This document shows positions 33,709 through 38,379 of a stretch of DNA of 38,379 bases, one piece after another; the first letter of the stretch is position 1; every line of letters begins with the position of its first letter. The stretch lies in contig JAPLCW010000171.1 in NCBI GenBank assembly GCA_026392015.1, positions 1 through 38,379 on the forward strand. Reading direction: 5' to 3'. The DNA comes from Candidatus Auribacterota bacterium. GTDB taxonomy: Bacteria > Auribacterota > Tritonobacteria > UBA1439. The notes under the pieces are model-generated. The model had not been told where the DNA came from. It searched no databases and saw only the letters and a program-made list of their open reading frames with translations. Made by a program: the position numbers and the translations under genes.

Positions 33709-34335
33709 TCAGATTGTGCCGCAAAATCTGTCCCCCGCATCGCCGATGCCGGGGACGATGTATGCCCTATCGTTGAGACACCTGTCGATCGCTGCCGTGT
33801 AGACCCTCACCTCGGGGCAATGATGTTCGACTTCCTTCACACCTTCAGGAGCGGCGACGAGCGTGACCGCTCTGATATCCCGCGCACCGTTTTTCTTCAG
33901 CAATCCGACGGCGGCAACCAGCGACCCACCGGTGGCGAGCATCGGGTCGAGGATAACCGTGACGGACCTGGAGAGATCCCCGGGGAGAGAGTGATAGTAT
34001 TCATACGGGGCAAAAGTTTTCTCATCGCGTTTCAATCCTATGAAGCCTATGGTAGCAAAGGGAATAAGATCGATGAAGGCGTCGAGCATCCCGATCCCCG
34101 CCCTGAGCACCGGAACCACCACGACGCATGCGCCATCAAGCGTCTCACCCTGCGCCTTCTCGAGCGGAGTATTCAGGCTCACCTTCTTGAGGGGAATATC
34201 CCTGACCGCCTCCGCGATGAGCACCGCCGATACCCGACGGAGGAACCTGCGAAACTTTGCCGTTCCTGAAGCGGCATCCCGCAGCCGCGCCAGGCCGTCG
34301 CTCACAAGCGAATGTTGTACCAGGATCACAGGCAT
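33709..34335 (-). CDS. upp: Uracil phosphoribosyltransferase
   Basis: 208 residues from ATG 34335. It converts uracil and PRPP to UMP. Signatures: VVPVLRAGIGMLDAFIDLIP, RDEKTFAPYEYYHSLP, the PRPP loop VILDPMLATGGSLVAAV, and the C-terminal YIVPGIGDAGDRFCGT that binds uracil. Length is normal (about 208). Its presence beside the PreT/PreA-like gene fits pyrimidine salvage versus breakdown in one cluster. Confidence 0.97.
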   Translation of the reverse strand: MPVILVQHSLVSDGLARLRDAASGTAKFRRFLRRVSAVLIAEAVRDIPLKKVSLNTPLEKAQGETLDGACVVVVPVLRAGIGMLDAFIDLIPFATIGFIGLKRDEKTFAPYEYYHSLPGDLSRSVTVILDPMLATGGSLVAAVGLLKKNGARDIRAVTLVAAPEGVKEVEHHCPEVRVYTAAIDRCLNDRAYIVPGIGDAGDRFCGTI

Positions 34336-34492
34336 AGTAACCACAGTTTAAAGTTGAAGGTGTAAGGTTTAAAGACAAAAAAATGTCATTCACAATCCCT
34401 CATCCAGGGATGCACGCAGGCATCCAGACGCGGGAAAAGGCACATTTTAACAGTCCGCGCCTGAGAATGCCAGCGCAAACAACCGCGCGGGG

Positions 34493-34627
34493 GTAATGGA
34501 TCACTTATGAGTGTTACATTGCTGAATATGTCATTCCTGCGAAAGCAGGAATCCAGGTTTCATAATGGATCCCCGCTTTCGCGGGGATGACAAGCGAAAT
34601 GGATACCACCCATAAGTGACCCCTTAC
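34493..34627. mobile_element. GTAAT-end MITE, copy e (REP-A cargo)
   Basis: 135 bp, nearly identical inside to copy b. Ends GTAATGGATCACT and GTAAGGGGTCACT (inverted). A perfect 8-bp target duplication GCGCGGGG lies at 34485-34492 and 34628-34635. It sits in the 500-base gap upstream of upp; the rest of that gap (to 34837) holds only short repeats such as CCTGCACGCCGG / TGCACGCAGGCG. Confidence 0.9.
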
Positions 34628-34837
34628 GCGCGGGGTAATCCCCCCGCACTACGTGATGCGGAGAAGGGAAACCACACAAATCAGCAGCGAGTAGCCAGTA
34701 GTGAGGAGTCAGGAAAACTGCATAAAGTTACAAAGAAACAACAGACACATTATATTCGTCCAATTCGTGCCTGCACGCCGGAGTGCGTTTCTGCACGCAG
34801 GCGTGTAATTCGTGGTTAAGTCCAAATATTCCCTCTC

Positions 34838-35569
34838 TTACCCTGGAATACACCATGCCGCAACGAGAGCACATAGGCTGGACAGTAGTACATTTCCCGC
34901 CAGATTTGAGAGAGACATGAGGAATGCCTGGGGCCGGAACCGCTTCCCGCAATAGTTCGCCGCAGGGAGCCTCAGGATCAACACGAGCGGGATGAGAGCG
35001 AGGAAGATCCCCCCGCCAAGGATCAGTAAAAAGATGGCTCCCCTCTCCGCCATCCCGTAAAATTTCGCGAAGCCGTTCACGGTGCCTTCTGTTGCGCTCC
35101 GCGAAAAGGTGATCCTGATAGAGTCGAGGAGGTAGACGCCGGCGAATGTCACGATAATAAACGCAATGCTCGCAGAGAGCACGCCCTGCGCGTCAAGGTC
35201 AGCGAGTATGCTCCCTCTAATAACCGAAGAGCCCGGTAAAGATGTAAGGAAAACAAGGGAGATGGCGGAGAGGTGCAGCCCCTGGTCCAGAAGAAACATC
35301 CCCACACCCCCTCCCCGACCGCCCCGATCGAGCACCTGTATCTTAAAAATATCGATCCCAAGATGCGTGCAGGCAAGGAGGGCAATAAAGAGCCAGTATG
35401 CCGCGTCCCCCACAAGCGGGTAGCCCACGACCACCATCACGATCAGATAGATGAGCGCGTGCGGCAGCTGCCCCGCAAGGTACATCTTCTTCAGCCGGTA
35501 AATGCGCGCCGATTGAAGGGGAAAGTCAGCGATGAAATGCGCAAGAATCAATAATTTAAATAGCAGCAT
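34838..35569 (-). CDS. DUF3307 family membrane protein
   Basis: 243 residues, ATG at 35569. The N-terminal half LLILAHFIADFPLQSARIYRLKK and CTHLGIDIFKIQ with the DQGLHL motif is typical of DUF3307, a membrane family of unknown function often next to regulators. The second half has about three further hydrophobic segments (residues 134-150, 178-200 and 222-240). No functional clue from neighbours. It is 38 bases downstream of the FecR-like gene, so probably co-transcribed. Confidence 0.85.
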   Translation of the reverse strand: MLLFKLLILAHFIADFPLQSARIYRLKKMYLAGQLPHALIYLIVMVVVGYPLVGDAAYWLFIALLACTHLGIDIFKIQVLDRGGRGGGVGMFLLDQGLHLSAISLVFLTSLPGSSVIRGSILADLDAQGVLSASIAFIIVTFAGVYLLDSIRITFSRSATEGTVNGFAKFYGMAERGAIFLLILGGGIFLALIPLVLILRLPAANYCGKRFRPQAFLMSLSNLAGNVLLSSLCALVAAWCIPG

Positions 35570-35607
35570 GGATCTTTCTCGATAATAAAGCGAGGAGCAT
35601 CCCTATT

Positions 35608-37056
35608 TTACATCTGCTCCAAGGCAAGCATACTGATAAAATCATCCGCGCTGATCGCGGACGGAGAGGACATGTAGTGCTCACCCAGTATCTGTCCGGC
35701 GACCGGCGTCACCGCCTGGCGGATAGCGTTGCCGCCGGTCTGGAGCACTATGTCGATCGATCCATCCGAGTAGTAGGTCTTCGATACCTCCTCCGCCCCC
35801 TGCACAACCCCTTTCACCGCGATCTCGATCTGGTCGTTCTGGACAATGAAATCCTTGAGGGTCGTGGTGGAGTTCACTACAGTCCCGTATATCCTCTCCG
35901 CGAGGCGCCGGTAGGCGTCAACCGTTGCAGCGCGCTCGGTGGAAGCCCTGACGAGCGCCCCAAACGCCGCCGCGTACTCCGTGAGAGAGACCGGCGTGAT
36001 CTCTTTCCAACAGAGTGAAATATCGCGTCCCAGAACTGTTTTCACCTTTGAGAGAGGGAATTCCATACGAACGACGGCTGTGCGCTCATCTTTCTGATAC
36101 TCCGATTTCACACTCTTTGCTTCACCCGTGCTCGTGAGGAGTGATTCGCACAACTTGGGATCCCGGTTCATGACATCGCCCACCGTTTCATCGCCCGAGA
36201 GGCGAACCATCTCCAGTTTCTCGATGATTGCTTTTTGCGCCCTGTATCGCGCCTCGTTCAACGCCCATCGCTCGGCCTCTGCAGCATCCGTTATCTCAGG
36301 GGGAGCGATTACCCTCGCCTCCCCGCCGATCACGATATTCTCCAGGCTTGGTTTGGGATTCTTAAGGCGCTCCAGGAGCGCCTTCGCATCCTTGAGCGGA
36401 ACCTTCGGATCATCGAGCCTTTTGATCAGCATCTCCTTCGGAGGAAGACCGGTTCCCTTTGCGCGAAGCATCGCAAGGTTCCAGGGGGAAACGGTCGTGT
36501 GCTGCGCCTCTTTCACCGAAACGTACTTCTGGGGCTCGCCGGATGCCTGGACCTGAACGACTCCCCGGGAAACCCCCACATCCGTGGTGCGTGTATCTTT
36601 CCCCACCCCCATGGAAAACGCCGTTCCGCGCACCGCCGCCACCGCCGCCGGCGACTTGAGCGTGAGCTTCGTGTCGGACGGCAAATTGTCCAGCTTGGCG
36701 AGAATCTCCCCCCTGAGGAGTCCGAGGTCCGTCAATTTTACCACGGAACCATTCGCATCCTTCGATTCGCTGAAGAGCTTTTCAACCTTCAACTGAGAGT
36801 TCTCCTTCAGGCGAAATTTATTCGGCGGATCAAGCTGCAGATCCGCGTAGGAATTATTGGATGTTCTGAGAGAGTCGTCCGCCTTGAGCTTTGATCCGGG
36901 GGCCGCCGGCGACCATGCGCTGCCCGGCGGTTTCAACAGCTCCGCATCATGATATACCTTCACCACGGACACCGGCAGTGTGGATACGGTATCGCCGCAC
37001 ATGGCGCTTCCGCAGATGAAGACGAAGCCGCAACAAATAATGATCCTTTTATTCAC
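35608..37056 (-). CDS. Secreted FecR-domain protein with LPP20-like C-terminal half
   Basis: 482 residues. GTG at 37056 is six bases after a GGAGG site; the ATG at 37062 touches that site and is less likely. A signal peptide (VNKRIIICCGFVFICGSAMC) is followed by a FecR-type domain: ADDSLRTSNNSYADLQL, LLRGEILAKLDNL and SPAAVAAVRGTAFSMGV. The second half contains AERWALNEARYRAQKAIIEK, like the LPP20 lipoprotein family, and ends with VVQGAEEVSKTYYSDGSIDI, which is also LPP20/FlgO-like. No transmembrane helix, so not a classic anti-sigma factor. Probably periplasmic or surface-associated; function unknown. Confidence 0.8.
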   Translation of the reverse strand: MNKRIIICCGFVFICGSAMCGDTVSTLPVSVVKVYHDAELLKPPGSAWSPAAPGSKLKADDSLRTSNNSYADLQLDPPNKFRLKENSQLKVEKLFSESKDANGSVVKLTDLGLLRGEILAKLDNLPSDTKLTLKSPAAVAAVRGTAFSMGVGKDTRTTDVGVSRGVVQVQASGEPQKYVSVKEAQHTTVSPWNLAMLRAKGTGLPPKEMLIKRLDDPKVPLKDAKALLERLKNPKPSLENIVIGGEARVIAPPEITDAAEAERWALNEARYRAQKAIIEKLEMVRLSGDETVGDVMNRDPKLCESLLTSTGEAKSVKSEYQKDERTAVVRMEFPLSKVKTVLGRDISLCWKEITPVSLTEYAAAFGALVRASTERAATVDAYRRLAERIYGTVVNSTTTLKDFIVQNDQIEIAVKGVVQGAEEVSKTYYSDGSIDIVLQTGGNAIRQAVTPVAGQILGEHYMSSPSAISADDFISMLALEQM

Positions 37057-37131
37057 AGGCATCCTCCATGCATCGCTGACTGACAACAAATCTCCGCGGC
37101 CGATCCTTCTCACACGCTGAAGATCTCGCAT

Positions 37132-38242
37132 TGGAATCCCCGCCGAGCTGTCGATTAGAACAACGTTACCAAAGACAAAGCATCTCGTCCAGACCTAGCC
37201 GGGCATCTACAGCTTTTATGCCGTTATCGTGGATGCAAGCACATCACTGCAAGATGTCTTATCATCCATATCCGGACGGTTCCCGAACAGTCGCCACGTT
37301 CCTATTTCCGGCACCAACAGCTTCAGAATCACTTAGCCTGGATTATTCATGAGGCGCCCGTAGTAAAAGGGACATAACCACTGAGGGCACTGAATACACT
37401 GAGTATTTGGACGCAGATGTGCACAGATCAACAACAGTAGCTAGGGACTAGTAGTTAGGGATTAGGGAAAGTGAAACTGAAATGCGGTAGCGGGATATCA
37501 GTAGCCGGGTGCTAAGGATAATGTCCCAGAGATATAGCATTCTCCCTACTACGTAACTACTAACCCTAGCTACTATTCTTTTATGAAGATCAGGTATGTC
37601 AATTTTGAATTGGTGAATAGATCAGGCTAGTATGATCTACTTACCAAATTTATTGTTTTAACCGCGGATTACGCTGATTATGCGGATTCTTGTTTATAAT
37701 CCGCCTAATCCCTGCCTATGCCGAAGCGGAGCTCCGGCTCCGCGCAGGCAGGAGCGAAATCCGCGGTTTCATGCTTTAATCCTTTCAAATCGCTCTTTTA
37801 TGCTTCTGATGAATAATCCAGATTAAATCTCGGCTGTGGCAAATAGAAGACCACGCTTTTGATTTCACCTTCGAGGACCGACTCATCACCTGGTAATGTC
37901 TCAATTATATGTAGAATTATCTATGTTGTAGGGGCGTGATCCTTCGGCAAGCTCAGGACAAGTTTTATCGCGCCCGTGTTCGATAAACTAGTCCTGAGCT
38001 TGCCGAAGGATCGAACCCCTGCAAATCAAAGGAACCCAAATTGAGTCGCTACTCATTACCCGATGCAGGAGATTCCCCAAAATAGTGAGCACTAAATTGG
38101 TTACTGGTAATTACCAGACAGATACAAAATTCAGCATCTGTAGTATTCCAAGTTTGGAAAAGAAGCAATCATATCTTTCACCGCGGAGACGCGAAGGACG
38201 CAGAGATGATAAATCATGCAAAAAACAAGGCTATTATGAATT
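37132..38242. repeat. 1.1-kb gene-free stretch made of repeats
   Basis: I see no gene. It contains a CCACTGAGGGCACTGAA fragment (about 37378); an inverted repeat AGTAGCTAGGG/CCCTAGCTACT (37436-37446 and 37564-37574); a TAACCGCGGATT repeat (37659-37827) with an inner hairpin CCTGCCTATG...GCAGG, matching 27376-27498; and a REP-B palindrome (37893-38059) that begins GTAATGTCTCA and ends CTCATTAC but has no target duplication, perhaps an eroded MITE. Confidence 0.6.
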
Positions 38243-38379
38243 ACACGACTTACGCACTTTGATGGCGATTTGAAGCTTTTCTATCGGCTATGATCAGGGT
38301 ATCAGACGTCTTTTAGGGAATCAAGATGTTCACGCAGGCAGAGTGTTGGCAGAGGAGATGGATAAGTGCTAAAAGCGCT
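38243..38379. repeat. Right copy of the 137-bp inverted repeat
   Basis: Reverse complement of 3-139. See the left copy for details. The window ends on the palindromic hexamer AGCGCT. Confidence 0.85.

Noticed and set aside
1..38379. Terminal inverted repeats of a linear replicon
   Set aside because: There are no replication or telomere genes, the left copy cuts a gene, and an assembly break in a repeat explains it more simply.

Overview
The window looks like a chromosomal piece from an uncultured, probably anaerobic or facultative bacterium. It has about 50% GC, secreted proteins with long Pro/Thr linkers, several families of short palindromic repeats, a molybdenum-hydroxylase gene cluster and no ribosomal marker. 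I cannot place the phylum; this style (TPTPT linkers, dense REP/MITE-like repeats) is common in poorly sampled candidate phyla. No tRNA, rRNA, CRISPR array or intact transposase was recognised. Both ends of the window carry the same 137-bp sequence in inverted orientation, so the piece probably stops inside a dispersed repeat.

Region 1 (about 0.1-8.4 kb) is an array of six paralogous secreted proteins, all on the minus strand. Each has a signal peptide, the same ~95-residue N-terminal domain ending in FFCTQPGSWGVQTG, a TPTPT linker and one of three unrelated C-terminal modules: DUF2341 plus LamG-like (two genes), fibrinogen-like (three) or Cys-rich (one). Between the genes, in convergent orientation, lie four decayed 3' ends of a reverse-transcriptase gene. 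The longest keeps RT motifs 4 to 7, but its YxDD active site has become FCDY. Each remnant ends in a hairpin placed just beyond the stop codon of the neighbouring array gene. This RT-associated, domain-swapping array is the best candidate for an undescribed system here.

Region 2 (9.1-13.3 kb) is a three-subunit xanthine-dehydrogenase-family operon (FAD, 2Fe-2S, Mo subunits). It is followed by a duplicated 3' fragment of a Mo-subunit gene, separated from it by a 140-bp palindromic element. Region 3 (13.9-19.9 kb) has three secreted metallo-beta-lactamase-fold proteins of the ComEC-like type with Pro/Thr-rich linkers, two of them with a lamin-tail-like insert.

Region 4 (20.5-34.3 kb) is almost entirely minus strand. 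It has a Ste24-like M48 protease, an SsnA-type amidohydrolase, an ICMT-like membrane methyltransferase, a fused PreT/PreA-like dihydropyrimidine-dehydrogenase homologue, a second molybdenum hydroxylase (FAD, 2Fe-2S, Mo), a MoaD/ThiS-like protein, XdhC, a MocA-like cytidylyltransferase and uracil phosphoribosyltransferase. Together these suggest nucleobase or other N-heterocycle catabolism and salvage with on-site molybdenum-cofactor maturation. A DUF3307 membrane protein and a FecR/LPP20-like secreted protein follow (34.8-37.1 kb).

The intergenic spaces hold a second notable system: at least seven short non-autonomous mobile elements (135-199 bp) whose ends are GTAAT/GTAAC...TCAG-type inverted repeats. 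Five are flanked by perfect 8-bp target duplications and one by a 7/8 match. They share ends but carry three unrelated interiors: two REP palindromes and a fragment of a probable four-helix-bundle (S23-like) gene.
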